Below, piece by piece: positions 9,101-20,028 of a stretch of 64,000 nt of DNA (within the stretch, counting starts at the first letter, position 1; the number at the start of each line of letters is the position of its first letter). The stretch covers positions 1 to 64,000 of the forward strand of contig JAQWAL010000002.1 of assembly GCA_028707695.1 (NCBI GenBank). Direction: 5' to 3'. The DNA comes from Bacteroidales bacterium (lineage in GTDB: Bacteria > Bacteroidota > Bacteroidia > Bacteroidales > UBA932). The notes under the pieces were generated by a model, which was not told the DNA's origin, made no database searches, and saw only the letters and a list, made by a program, of their open reading frames with translations. A program made the position numbers and the translations under genes.

Positions 9101-9232
9101 CAAGCAGAAGCCACTTACAACAGCATCCTGGAATCCTATTCCAGCCAATCCAAAGACGATATTGAAGAGCAACTGAAAATGAGACTTGCAAAAATCGAAG
9201 AAATTAAAAAGCAGACAAATGAAAATCTATAG
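6188..9232 (+). CDS. Large exported TPR-repeat protein
   Basis: A 1014-residue protein with a signal peptide (about residues 1-29, MLTKRYINIKLLALSVSML... ending TLSAG) and then tetratricopeptide repeats almost to the end (for example YFKLGYAFFKTGNTNMALDYMHKA, YFKLGEYSKAEEWFKKYI, AWFYLGESYQKTSKPELAMDSFLKVME). It should act as a periplasmic or outer-membrane-bound protein-interaction scaffold. It overlaps the following barrel gene by 14 bases, so the pair is translationally linked and probably works together at the outer membrane. The ATG at 6188 is preferred to that at 6161 because it starts directly at the signal peptide. The precise role is unknown. Confidence 0.85.
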   Translation: MLTKRYINIKLLALSVSMLMFIGITTLSAGPKEDLLKQYNTATELYNKGVYLSAYNLFQSILPKAKEIKSNIEPEIQGYLTLISIESGHPAMEANYRTMEENYSESSMITLVRFSYAGKLFDNESYNKSIVIFEKLDPSHLDSKYKNEFYFKLGYAFFKTGNTNMALDYMHKAADGPFDGFTNIATYYLAHTYYLTRDFKKAISLFEKIDNDPRFSLLSKYYILESQFMTGNHNYVTTHGENLYNQLEGELQTKSARLISESFFATNNTQKARFYFERYSLSKNMLSRNELYYAGMLAYSQDKYEEAIELFKQVTSVSDSLSQNAAYHLGRCYIEIKNKFEALNSFKLAADGSHDLTIKEDAMFNYAKLSFDLNSDIAPFKRYLDTYSPGQVKFNEIQNYIANSYLVNQDYKSAIDVLRSIKNPSTADIINIQKATFLRGMQLISLGAYRDAIPMFELSLANGSYNNNLSNVAKFWLAEAYFRNNQLRRSVEINHELATTNYEFKGNQEYPASFYNLAYGYFKLGEYSKAEEWFKKYINLPRGQITYFDEALARLGDSYFMQRKYQEAINSYSIVSTGNKKIKQYTQYQMAVVTGLTGNENEKASLLKELSKENLEKQLYPEVLYELARTLIQTGDDQQATDYLAELIQKFPQTTYYPKSLLELGLVNLNKGNYQTAIGYYKQILTEAPQSPESQSAIAGLENIYKEQGRAQEFLDYIDGLGLSQTRSTSERELIVFSSAEKQFISGNYPAAITSLNKFLKEYPDGEKSAQAWFYLGESYQKTSKPELAMDSFLKVMEIGEESFTELATLNYAKISYNLQNYNQAANAYSSLTRIAKLGNNMKEARLGLMNSYFMDKQYKNAIAEADKAITLDISENEKERTKYVKAKSYYLLGDRATSMTYLKELSNNKITPEGAESTYLIISDAFDKGDFQKVEKEVYDFADSRTPQSYWLAKSYILLGDTFAERGNWEQAEATYNSILESYSSQSKDDIEEQLKMRLAKIEEIKKQTNENL

Positions 9233-11006
9233 GACAATACTTACAATCATTCTAGCGTCAACAATCTTTGTTGCTAAAAGCCAAACAATTGACCCCACCT
9301 TGGAGGTAAGTCGGGATTTCGATGCCAGATTGCTGGAAATCAGCAAAAGCAAAATGATGACAAATTTCCACGACTCACTTGGACGATTCAACCTTTCATT
9401 CAATTATACAATCTTTGACAAACCAATCAAAAACCTATACGAATTCACACCCATAACATCTGCAGCCATACAAAAAGAGCCTTCACAAGCCAAGAACATT
9501 CTCTTTTTGAAAGCTGGTTCCAACTTCCCTTTGAATCCATACGGGACGCTATTGGTTTCACCAAACACCGGAGACAAATTCACAATCTCATTCGGCACCA
9601 ACCACAACTCATACCATTCCAAATTAAACAGCACAAATATTGAGGGTAGCGAAATCACAAAAGGCAACAGTAAAATAAATGCCCCACACTCAAATACCAA
9701 TGCTTTCATTGAGCCCAGATTCAGGTGGGATAGTGGAGAAATAGGAATAAATGCCACATATAAAAACATTTCGGACAGCTATTATGGTTTTCCAGATAGT
9801 TTCAGTCAATTTGCAAGGGAGAGCCTCGTAAAAGACTCATTGGGCAAAAAGTCCAATGTTGCAGGAGTAAGCTTTTTCGCAAAATCACTAAACAAGAACC
9901 ACAACACCTTCCACTACAGCGCAAAAATCAGCTATTCATCGCTAAAGTCTGAATCCCGGCATATGCCAATGCTTTTTGCCAATGACCCTGCAACTCCATT
10001 GAATATTATGGAAACAAAAGAAAATCACGTTTTTGTTTCCCTGGATGGTGGAGCAGGTTTTTCCAACTACAACCAAATCATGGCAGGTGCAACTTACCAA
10101 GCTTCAAATCCAAGACATACAGACTCCCTTACCCGCAGCAATATTGAACTTCACCCCAGGTATATTTTCAGGAAAGGCAGATGGGATTTTGAATTAGGAC
10201 TTAAATACAACAGATGGTGGGAAGGCCAGGAAGAAGACTACAATATTTATTTCAGCGGAAAAGCAGAACTCGAAATGATAACCAACAAATTTTGGCTTTA
10301 CGGAATCCTGGATGGACAAAACAATTTCATGAATTACAATAAATTATTAAATTACAACCCATGGATATCACCCACCATAGACATAAAAAACATAGAACAA
10401 CCGGTTATAGCCAGGGTTGGATTCAAAGGCAAATTGAAAGAGCGTGTCTCTTTCAACCTGTATGGCTCCTATTATGAATTCAGAGACCAGGTATATTTCG
10501 TATCCAACTCACTGCACCTACTGGCAGACATGGACACCCCTGCAAACAGTTTCAACGCGATTTACAAAGATGAAACTCGTTTTGGAGCCGGTGCAGACAT
10601 CTTTTACAATGCATCCGGTTTCCAATTCAGGTTGAATGCTGAATATCTCTCTTTCAAAGATGAAAATGGTGCAAATGACAAACATTACAACTACCCATCC
10701 TTGACAATCAATGCACACTCAAGGTACAGTTGGAGGGAGAGGATAGTATTGTCAGCATTATTCGACTACAAACACAACACCCCCACATTAATTGCCACTG
10801 ATCTCCTTTCGTTGTACCCAAATACAGGATACGAAACCAACATACCCAGCTATTTAAGGGTAGACATAAACGCAGAATATATACACAACAACAATCTCTC
10901 ATTTTTCATACAACTAAACAACATATTGGACAATCATATCGTAGAGTACGGCACCTATACTTTGCCTGGATTCAACGGAGGGCTTGGTCTCATCTTTAAA
11001 CTCTAA
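9219..11006 (+). CDS. Outer-membrane beta-barrel protein (TonB-receptor-like barrel without plug)
   Basis: A 595-residue protein with a signal peptide (MKIYRTILTIILASTIFVAKSQ, reading to about residue 22) and a sequence of alternating polar/aromatic strands ending GGLGLIFKL, typical of Bacteroidota outer-membrane barrels. The later strands (LRVDINAEYIHNNNLSFFIQ, LNNILDNHIVEYGTYTLPGF) resemble the last strands of TonB-dependent receptors, but no plug domain or TonB box is seen, so active ligand uptake is doubtful. The start codon lies inside the end of the TPR gene (14-base overlap). It may form an export or assembly complex with that TPR protein. Confidence 0.8.
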   Translation: MKIYRTILTIILASTIFVAKSQTIDPTLEVSRDFDARLLEISKSKMMTNFHDSLGRFNLSFNYTIFDKPIKNLYEFTPITSAAIQKEPSQAKNILFLKAGSNFPLNPYGTLLVSPNTGDKFTISFGTNHNSYHSKLNSTNIEGSEITKGNSKINAPHSNTNAFIEPRFRWDSGEIGINATYKNISDSYYGFPDSFSQFARESLVKDSLGKKSNVAGVSFFAKSLNKNHNTFHYSAKISYSSLKSESRHMPMLFANDPATPLNIMETKENHVFVSLDGGAGFSNYNQIMAGATYQASNPRHTDSLTRSNIELHPRYIFRKGRWDFELGLKYNRWWEGQEEDYNIYFSGKAELEMITNKFWLYGILDGQNNFMNYNKLLNYNPWISPTIDIKNIEQPVIARVGFKGKLKERVSFNLYGSYYEFRDQVYFVSNSLHLLADMDTPANSFNAIYKDETRFGAGADIFYNASGFQFRLNAEYLSFKDENGANDKHYNYPSLTINAHSRYSWRERIVLSALFDYKHNTPTLIATDLLSLYPNTGYETNIPSYLRVDINAEYIHNNNLSFFIQLNNILDNHIVEYGTYTLPGFNGGLGLIFKL

Positions 11007-11032
11007 TAATCAAATAATTAAAAACTATCCCA

Positions 11033-11067
11033 AACCTAATAAAACTTGATTTTTATTAGGTTTTTTT
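11033..11067 (+). terminator. Rho-independent terminator after the TPR/barrel operon
   Basis: An AT-rich stem AACCTAATAAAA / TTTTATTAGGTT with a short loop is followed by a run of Ts at 11061-11067. It separates the barrel gene from gyrB. Confidence 0.8.
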
Positions 11068-11079
11068 CGTGTTTTTGAT

Positions 11080-11087
11080 TATCTTTG
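11080..11087 (+). promoter_or_regulatory. -7 promoter box of gyrB
   Basis: TATCTTTG matches TAnnTTTG and lies 24 bases before the gyrB ATG, directly behind the preceding terminator. Confidence 0.6.
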
Positions 11088-11096
11088 TTCGTTTAA

Positions 11097-14001
<2,905 letters not shown>

Positions 14002-14014
14002 TTCACTATTAACT

Positions 14015-15268
14015 ATGGACATATTTGAAAGAATCAAAAATGACGAAGGTGGTCCGCTAGGACAATACCGTAAAAAAGCTCACGGTTATTTCATGTTCCC
14101 AAAACTGGAGGGTCAAATACAGCCAAAAATGATGTTCAACGGAACAGAAGTGCTTGCCTGGACATTCAATAACTATTTAGGATTGGCAAACCATCCCGAA
14201 GTGAGGAAAGCCGATGCCGAAGCTGCAGAAAAATGGGGCCTGGGATATCCAATGGGTGCCCGGATGATGTCCGGACACACAGAATTGCATGAGAAACTGG
14301 AAAGGGAATTGGCAGATTTCGAACAAAAGGAAGATGCATATCTTTTCAATTTCGGTTACCAAGGAATGGTTTCTACAATAGATGCTTTGGTCAACAGGCA
14401 CGATATAATTGTCTACGATTCAGAAGCTCATGCTTGCATTATGGATGGTGTGAGGCTTCACATGGGACAACGTATTGTTTATCCTCACAATGACATTGAA
14501 AAATGTGAAAAAGCACTTGCAAGGGCCACCAAACTTGTTGCCGAAACCGGAGGCGGAATACTCCTTATCACAGAAGGTGTATACGGAATGACCGGTGACC
14601 TAGGAATACTTGATAAAATAGTAGAACTAAAGAAAAAATATAAATTCCGTATACTAATAGATGATGCCCATGGGTTTGGAGTAATGGGTGATAATGGAAG
14701 AGGCACATCTGAACACTACGGCGTAATCGACGAAATTGACCTCTATTTTGGAGCCTTTGCAAAATCCATGGCTGCAATAGGAGGTTTCATTGCCGGACCT
14801 AAAGATATAATCAATTACCTAAGGTATAACCTAAGGTCCCAGATATATGCAAAATCTCTTCCGATGCCGCTCGTGGAGGGCTGCCTTAAACGTGTCGAAA
14901 TGATACGCACAATGCCAGAACTACGTGAAAAGCTATGGCTTATAACCAGGACAATGCAAAAAGGGCTCAGGGAAAGAGGCTTCAATATTGGTAAGGCAGA
15001 AGCTTGTGTTACTCCTGTATTCCTGGAGGGAAATGTAGCCGAAGCTACAAACATCCTGGTGGATTTGAGAACCAACTACAAAATATTCTGCTCTGTTGTT
15101 GCATACCCTGTTGTTCCAAAAGGTGTCCTAATGTTCAGGCTCATCCCAACCGCAATGCACTCTTTGGAAGATGTTGAATACACATTGAATGCCTTTGGAG
15201 AAATCCAGGAAAAGCTGAAAGCCGGAGTGTACAAAGGAGACGAAATGCAAGACATGGCATTGGATTAA
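14015..15268 (+). CDS. spt: Serine palmitoyltransferase (sphingolipid base synthesis)
   Basis: PLP enzyme of the alpha-oxoamine synthase family, which condenses serine with a fatty acyl-CoA to 3-ketosphinganine. The 417 residues show NNYLGLANHPEV, GYPMGARMMSGHTELHEKLE, the PLP-contacting DDAHGFGVMG and the Schiff-base lysine in FGAFAKSMAAIGG. Glycine C-acetyltransferase (Kbl) and BioF are relatives; the N-terminal EGPLGQY-type region (GGPLGQYRKKAHGYFMFPKLEG) and Bacteroidota context favour SPT. The next gene is a short-chain dehydrogenase that may carry out the following reduction. Part of the gyrB-M23-spt-SDR run, with 13 bases after the M23 gene. Confidence 0.85.
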   Translation: MDIFERIKNDEGGPLGQYRKKAHGYFMFPKLEGQIQPKMMFNGTEVLAWTFNNYLGLANHPEVRKADAEAAEKWGLGYPMGARMMSGHTELHEKLERELADFEQKEDAYLFNFGYQGMVSTIDALVNRHDIIVYDSEAHACIMDGVRLHMGQRIVYPHNDIEKCEKALARATKLVAETGGGILLITEGVYGMTGDLGILDKIVELKKKYKFRILIDDAHGFGVMGDNGRGTSEHYGVIDEIDLYFGAFAKSMAAIGGFIAGPKDIINYLRYNLRSQIYAKSLPMPLVEGCLKRVEMIRTMPELREKLWLITRTMQKGLRERGFNIGKAEACVTPVFLEGNVAEATNILVDLRTNYKIFCSVVAYPVVPKGVLMFRLIPTAMHSLEDVEYTLNAFGEIQEKLKAGVYKGDEMQDMALD

Positions 15269-15284
15269 GACAAAAACAAACACT

Positions 15285-16091
15285 ATGTTCAAAGACAAGG
15301 TAATAATAGTAACCGGAGCCAGCTCCGGAATTGGAATGGCAGCAGCCACAGAGTTTGCCATGTTGGGTGCCAAAATTGTTTTGGCAGCCAGGAGTATTGA
15401 CAAACTGGAGCAACTATCCAATAAACTATCCGAATACACACAGGTAGTAGCAGTCAAATGCGACGTTAGCCAGGAACAAGAGTGTAAAAATCTGGTTCAA
15501 TCTACTATAGACAAATTCGGAAAATTAGACATACTTGTCAATAATGCCGGAATTTCTATGAGGGCAATGTTCAAAGATTTGGAACTTAGTGTCATTAAAC
15601 AACTAATGGATGTAAACTTTTGGGGTACTGTATATTGCACAAAATATGCACTACCCCATATTTTAAAACAAAAAGGTTCAGTAGTTGGAGTCATATCAAT
15701 TGCTGGTTACAAAGGTTTACCTGCACGCACAGGTTATTCGGCTTCCAAATTTGCCATATATGGATTTCTGGACACACTCCGTATAGAACACTTGAAAGAT
15801 GGTTTGCATGTAATGATTTTTGCCCCAGGCTTTACGGCATCAAATATCCGGGAGCAGGCACTGGTTTCAGATGGATCCAAACAAGGCGAGACCCCTAGGG
15901 ACGAAGGGAAAATGATGAGTTCACAAGAGTGTGCAAGACATCTGGTCAAAGGTTTGCAAAAAAGAAAAGCAGAGGTTATTTTGACTCCTATCGGCAAATT
16001 ACTTGTTAATCTCAACAAATTTTTTCCCCGCCTGGTAGACCGTCTGGAATACAATTACATGAAAAAAGAAGAAGGTTCTCCCCTCAAATAA
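15285..16091 (+). CDS. Short-chain dehydrogenase, probable 3-ketosphinganine reductase
   Basis: A 268-residue SDR with the NAD(P)-binding motif TGASSGIG near the N-terminus, NNAG, and the catalytic Ser-Tyr-Lys set in VISIAGYKGLPARTGYSASKFA. It begins 16 bases after spt, on the same strand. The reaction after SPT is the NADPH-dependent reduction of 3-ketosphinganine to sphinganine, normally done by an SDR, so this assignment rests on family plus neighbourhood. A general fatty-acid or sugar SDR remains possible. The 3' end overlaps the convergent dehydrogenase by 8 bases. Confidence 0.72.
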   Translation: MFKDKVIIVTGASSGIGMAAATEFAMLGAKIVLAARSIDKLEQLSNKLSEYTQVVAVKCDVSQEQECKNLVQSTIDKFGKLDILVNNAGISMRAMFKDLELSVIKQLMDVNFWGTVYCTKYALPHILKQKGSVVGVISIAGYKGLPARTGYSASKFAIYGFLDTLRIEHLKDGLHVMIFAPGFTASNIREQALVSDGSKQGETPRDEGKMMSSQECARHLVKGLQKRKAEVILTPIGKLLVNLNKFFPRLVDRLEYNYMKKEEGSPLK

Positions 16092-17013
16092 CAGATTTTA
16101 TATTCTCTGCAAGTTTATCAACCAGAACTTTCCTGGCTTCAATACTCGCCCACCCTATGTGCGGAGTGAGGATAACTTTTTCCTTATCCTTTATTTTCAT
16201 ATACGGATGGTTACTTTTGATTGGTTCATCTTCGTAAACATCAATCACAGCTCCTGCAATCAATCCAAAATTCAAAGACTGTACCAAATCTGACTCGTTC
16301 ACAATACCGCCCCTACCCATATTGATCAAAACTGCAGATGTTTTCATCTCCTTCATCTCTTTCAAGGATATAAGGTTTTTTGTCTTTTCATTCAAAGGAG
16401 AGTGTATGGAAATCACATCGCTTTTCTGTAGAAGCTCTTCAAGTGACACCGAAGGATAATCTTTGCAATGGGCTATCCCGTTGGTTGAGTAGTAATATAC
16501 CTTGCAGCCAAACGAAGAAGCTATTGAAGCTACCCTTTTACCTATATTTCCCATACCAATAATACCAAAACATTTTCCTTTCAATTCTTGGAAACTTCTT
16601 CCGGAATCTGTAAAAAATTGGCTCTGTGAATATGCACCAGACTTTACAACATTGTCATAATAACCAATGCTACATATAAGTGACAATAAAGAGGCAAATG
16701 TTACCTGGGCCACACTCTCTGTAGAATAGTCAACCACGTTCATGACCTTGATCCCAGCTTTGTTTGCACTTGCCATGTCAATGTTGTTCGTGCCGGTTGC
16801 TGCCACACATACCAACTTCAAATTTGGAGCGGCTTCAAACTCCTCTGCTCCCAAATTTATTTTATTTACTATCACAACATCGGCATCCTTAATCCTCGAT
16901 TTCACCTGGTCTTTCAAAGAATTGTCATAACTTGTTAATACTCCAAGTTTTTCAATCGGAGACAAATCAATATCATTGCCAAGTGTAGCTGCATCCAAAA
17001 AGACTATCTTCAT
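16084..17013 (-). CDS. D-2-hydroxyacid dehydrogenase (glycerate/hydroxypyruvate dehydrogenase type)
   Basis: A 309-residue NAD-dependent oxidoreductase. The Rossmann motif GIIGMGNIGKRVA is followed by the catalytic Arg (INMGRGGIVNE), Glu (VIDVYEDEP) and His (ILTPHIGWAS). The order and spacing fit the 2-hydroxyacid dehydrogenase family; similarity to glycerate dehydrogenase (HprA) is closest by pattern, but SerA- or LdhA-like activities cannot be excluded. It lies downstream of tRNA-Leu on the same strand, separated by a hairpin. Confidence 0.85.
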   Translation of the reverse strand: MKIVFLDAATLGNDIDLSPIEKLGVLTSYDNSLKDQVKSRIKDADVVIVNKINLGAEEFEAAPNLKLVCVAATGTNNIDMASANKAGIKVMNVVDYSTESVAQVTFASLLSLICSIGYYDNVVKSGAYSQSQFFTDSGRSFQELKGKCFGIIGMGNIGKRVASIASSFGCKVYYYSTNGIAHCKDYPSVSLEELLQKSDVISIHSPLNEKTKNLISLKEMKEMKTSAVLINMGRGGIVNESDLVQSLNFGLIAGAVIDVYEDEPIKSNHPYMKIKDKEKVILTPHIGWASIEARKVLVDKLAENIKSVI

Positions 17014-17034
17014 ACTTACTTCTTATTAAAGACA

Positions 17035-17062
17035 AAGAGCTGTACTCTGTTGTACAACTCTT
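17035..17062 (-). terminator. Hairpin after tRNA-Leu
   Basis: On the minus strand AAGAGTTGTA pairs with TACAGCTCTT (one G-U pair) around an 8-base loop. Only a short T-rich stretch (TGTCTTT) follows, so termination between the tRNA and the dehydrogenase may be partial. It could also act in 3' processing. Confidence 0.5.
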
Positions 17063-17069
17063 AAAAAAT

Positions 17070-17156
17070 TGGTGCCCAGAACAAGACTCGAACTTGCACA
17101 CCGTAACCGGCACTACCCCCTCAAAGTAGCGTGTCTACCAATTTCACCATCTGGGC
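17070..17156 (-). tRNA. tRNA-Leu (anticodon GAG)
   Basis: An 87-base type II tRNA. The acceptor stem GCCCAGA pairs with TTCTGGGC-side bases, D-arm GGTGAAATTGGTAGACAC, anticodon loop TTGAGGG with GAG in the anticodon position, a long variable arm, and T-arm GTTCGAGTC. The 3' CCA is encoded. It decodes CUC/CUU. A TAnnTTTG box lies 10 bases upstream. Confidence 0.93.
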
Positions 17157-17166
17157 TAGAGGACTG

Positions 17167-17174
17167 CAAATATA
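17167..17174 (-). promoter_or_regulatory. -7 promoter box of tRNA-Leu
   Basis: TATATTTG on the minus strand, 10 bases before the tRNA 5' end, matching TAnnTTTG. Confidence 0.55.
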
Positions 17175-17219
17175 GAATATTTTTTCTTAACTTAGCAAAA
17201 AATAAAACCCTTTTTGACA

Positions 17220-17783
17220 ATGAACGATAACTTCAAAAAACAAATTTCAGATATAGACGACCTTAACGAAATTGCTCAAATTTTTTCTACAAGTACAGAG
17301 CTTAGGGAAAGGATTTCTGAATACGAAAAAGATCCGTTTTCGGCCAAATTTTCCACATCAAAAAACAAAGTTGGAATCCATTTTGGTAAGAAAGGCGATA
17401 CTATTTACCTTCTGGGAGATTTCAATTCAAACGACAAAGACAATAGTTCTACCGTAGAAATTATTCTGGATGCCATGGACAACGGGTTATTGACAAGTGC
17501 CCAGGTACTGGACAATGGCTTGTTTGCCGGATTGATAGAATCATGCTCAATAAACAAACTTGGATTTGACATAACCACTGTTTCAGAGATGTCAGAAAAA
17601 GATTTCCTGTTCCTGGACAACAACCCCGCAGTTCTGGTTAGTACCTCCAGCGACAAAGAAGGGAAATTTGTAGACTTCATTTACAACAACGCTTTGGAAA
17701 TAACACTTTTGGGACACGTCACAAAAGGTGAGTTGAGAATTGATGATAAATCTTTCGGGTATATTGCTGACTATATAGATTAA
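17220..17783 (+). CDS. Stand-alone PurL/PurM C-terminal (AIRS_C)-like protein
   Basis: A 187-residue protein whose pattern matches the last domain of FGAM synthase PurL: GIHFGKKGDTIYLLG, then AMDNGLLTSAQVLDNGLFAGLIESCSINKLGFDI (compare the usual NGLIxSAHDVSDGGLFxxLxES...LGFD), and a tail GHVTKGELRIDDKSFGYI. The ATP-binding AIRS domain and glutaminase are absent. The HDVSDGG residues and the Arg of the SES..R motif are not kept, so it cannot be a complete synthase. ATG at 17220 is chosen over TTG at 17214. A near-consensus -7 (TAACTTAG, 17188-17195) precedes it. Its stop overlaps the menG start (TAATG). The function is unknown; the family assignment is by eye. Confidence 0.55.
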   Translation: MNDNFKKQISDIDDLNEIAQIFSTSTELRERISEYEKDPFSAKFSTSKNKVGIHFGKKGDTIYLLGDFNSNDKDNSSTVEIILDAMDNGLLTSAQVLDNGLFAGLIESCSINKLGFDITTVSEMSEKDFLFLDNNPAVLVSTSSDKEGKFVDFIYNNALEITLLGHVTKGELRIDDKSFGYIADYID

Positions 17784-18526
17784 TGGAGGTCAAAATAAAC
17801 AAAGAGAAAACCATAATTGCAGCAATGTTCAACAGCATTGCTGCAAACTACGATAAACTGAATCACATCCTATCTTTGGGCATAGACAAATACTGGAGAA
17901 GTGTCCTTATCAAAGAAGTCCTCAAGGACAAACCATACACTGCACTGGATATAGCCTGCGGAACAGGTGATATTACAATAGCTTTGATGAAACGTGGAGT
18001 CAAGGCCACAGGCTTGGATATTGCAGACAAAATGTTGGAACGGGCAATAACCAAGAGCAAAAAATCAATGAAGAGTCTAAGGCACAAATCAGGCAAACAG
18101 TATTTCTTGCCAGAGTATATTTGTGCATCTGCACACCAATTACCTTTTGACAAAGAAGTTTTCGATTTGGTTACAATTGGTTTTGGAATAAGGAACTTCG
18201 AGCACAGAGGTGAATCCTTGCTGGAAATGCAACGTGTCCTCAAACCAGGAGGCAGGCTTGCAATCCTCGAATTTGCAACTCCCCGCAACTATCTGTGGAG
18301 GAACATTTACAACATCTACTTCCTGAAGATCCTTCCATATATCGGGAAAATAATCTCAGGTGACAACAATGCATACAGCTACTTACCCTCTTCTGTGGGG
18401 ACATTTCCCCAGTACAAAGAGTTTTCCAGGGAACTGGAACATTTTGGATACGTCAATATTGAAATGAAAATATTGACAGGTGGAGTCTCCGTCCTGTATA
18501 CTGCAAAGAAAATGAAATCAGACTAA
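17783..18526 (+). CDS. menG: Demethylmenaquinone methyltransferase
   Basis: A 247-residue SAM-dependent methyltransferase (UbiE/MenG family) that makes menaquinone from demethylmenaquinone, the usual quinone of Bacteroidota. Motifs: MFNSIAANYDKLNHILSLGID at the start, SAM motif ALDIACGTGDITIAL, and FGIRNFEHR followed by EMQRVLKPGGRLAILEFATP. The start overlaps the previous stop by one base (TAATG), which suggests translational coupling. Part of the run with cls and an antiporter, i.e. membrane and quinone functions. Confidence 0.92.
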   Translation: MEVKINKEKTIIAAMFNSIAANYDKLNHILSLGIDKYWRSVLIKEVLKDKPYTALDIACGTGDITIALMKRGVKATGLDIADKMLERAITKSKKSMKSLRHKSGKQYFLPEYICASAHQLPFDKEVFDLVTIGFGIRNFEHRGESLLEMQRVLKPGGRLAILEFATPRNYLWRNIYNIYFLKILPYIGKIISGDNNAYSYLPSSVGTFPQYKEFSRELEHFGYVNIEMKILTGGVSVLYTAKKMKSD

Positions 18527-18543
18527 AAAAAGGTAACTTTCAT

Positions 18544-20019
18544 ATGCACTTGTGGGAATATATATCTGTAGTTTTGTACGCAATATACTTGCTGCTTGCA
18601 ATTTATGCCTCTGGAGTAATAATTTACCAAAAGTCCGATCCGGTCAAATCCCTATCATGGATAATAGTGATACTGTTATTGCCTTATATCGGGTTGATAT
18701 TGTACTTGCTTTTTGGTCAAAACTACAGGAAAAGGAAACTCTTCAACAGGAAAGGTGTAAGGGATGAAAGAGTCAGGAGAATTTTGGCAAACAAACAGCT
18801 ACGCCAAATAAAAACTGATTCAGCATTCCTTCCGGAAGAGATTCGTAAGTTCAGTAAAATAATCAACCTCAACTTGAAAAGTAGCAGGAGCATACTAGGA
18901 ATCAACAGCTCCTTATCTCTTTTTTTCAGCGGGAAAGAGGCCCTGGATGCTATGTATGACAGCATTGAACAGGCCAATCAACATATCCATTTACAGTCCT
19001 ACATTATAGAGGCAGATGAAATTGGATTGAAATTCAAAGATTTATTAATAAAAAAAGCCAAAGAGGGAGTGGAAGTAAGAGTGATATATGATGACGTTGG
19101 GTGTTGGAGCCTTCCCGATGAATTCAAAACACAAATGATTATTAACGGCATTGAGCTGCTCTCATTCTCTCCGGTCAAATTCATCACTCCCACCTCAAAG
19201 GTAAATTACAGGAATCACCGGAAAATACTTGTCGTGGATGGTTTGACAGGGTTCCTAGGTGGTGTGAACATAGCCGACCGCTATTACAACGGAGGTAATT
19301 TTTATGAATGGAGGGATACTCATTTAAAAGTATCCGGAGAATCAGTTGCAGCTCTTCAGTCCAGTTTTTTACTCGACAGGTATTTCATCATAAACCAACA
19401 GTTCAAAAGACGAAAGAAATACTACCCTATACCTGTGAAAGAAGATTTTGACATAGATATTAAAGGTGAACGAATCCACACCCAAATAATTACCTCTGGC
19501 CCGGATAGCGACTGGGCAGGAATCATGCAATGCTACTTTGCTGCAATAGCCTCTGCAAAAAAGGAAATTTTCATTGTAACTCCATATTTCACTCCAAATG
19601 AATCAATATTAAATGCCATGAAAACAGCTTCAATGGGAGGTGTGGATGTTTCTCTTATGCTTTCGGAAAAATCAGACACAAGCATTGCGCACTGGTGTAC
19701 AATGTCATATGCTGCAGAGCTGTTGGAAGCCGGAGTAAAAGTCTATCTGTTCAAAAAAGGATTCAACCATTCCAAAGTTATTTCCATCGATGGTGAATTT
19801 TGTATAATTGGCTCTGCAAACATGGATAACAGGTCATTGGAACACAATTTTGAAATCACTGCTATTATTTATAACGGAGAATATGCAAAAAGGGTAGAAG
19901 ACCAATTTAAAAAAGATATTACTGAATGCTGGTCATTGGCCAGTTCAAAGTGGGCCCGCCGAAGTATTGCAAACCAAATGAAAGAATCTTTTGCAAGACT
20001 TTTAAGCCCTTTAATCTAA
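18544..20019 (+). CDS. cls: Cardiolipin synthase
   Basis: A 491-residue phospholipase-D-family enzyme that joins two phosphatidylglycerols to cardiolipin in the inner membrane. Two N-terminal membrane helices (about residues 5-28 and 37-60) are followed by two HKD motifs: NYRNHRKILVVDG with GFLGGVNIADRY, and FNHSKVISIDGEF with IIGSANMDNRS. Both catalytic sets are complete. It lies 17 bases after menG and 9 before the antiporter gene. Confidence 0.94.
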   Translation: MHLWEYISVVLYAIYLLLAIYASGVIIYQKSDPVKSLSWIIVILLLPYIGLILYLLFGQNYRKRKLFNRKGVRDERVRRILANKQLRQIKTDSAFLPEEIRKFSKIINLNLKSSRSILGINSSLSLFFSGKEALDAMYDSIEQANQHIHLQSYIIEADEIGLKFKDLLIKKAKEGVEVRVIYDDVGCWSLPDEFKTQMIINGIELLSFSPVKFITPTSKVNYRNHRKILVVDGLTGFLGGVNIADRYYNGGNFYEWRDTHLKVSGESVAALQSSFLLDRYFIINQQFKRRKKYYPIPVKEDFDIDIKGERIHTQIITSGPDSDWAGIMQCYFAAIASAKKEIFIVTPYFTPNESILNAMKTASMGGVDVSLMLSEKSDTSIAHWCTMSYAAELLEAGVKVYLFKKGFNHSKVISIDGEFCIIGSANMDNRSLEHNFEITAIIYNGEYAKRVEDQFKKDITECWSLASSKWARRSIANQMKESFARLLSPLI

Positions 20020-20028
20020 TCATTAAAG

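Noticed and set aside
17070-17156. tRNA-Leu as an integration site of a mobile element
   Set aside because: No integrase, no repeated tRNA end and no foreign genes are seen on either side; xerD here is the housekeeping recombinase.
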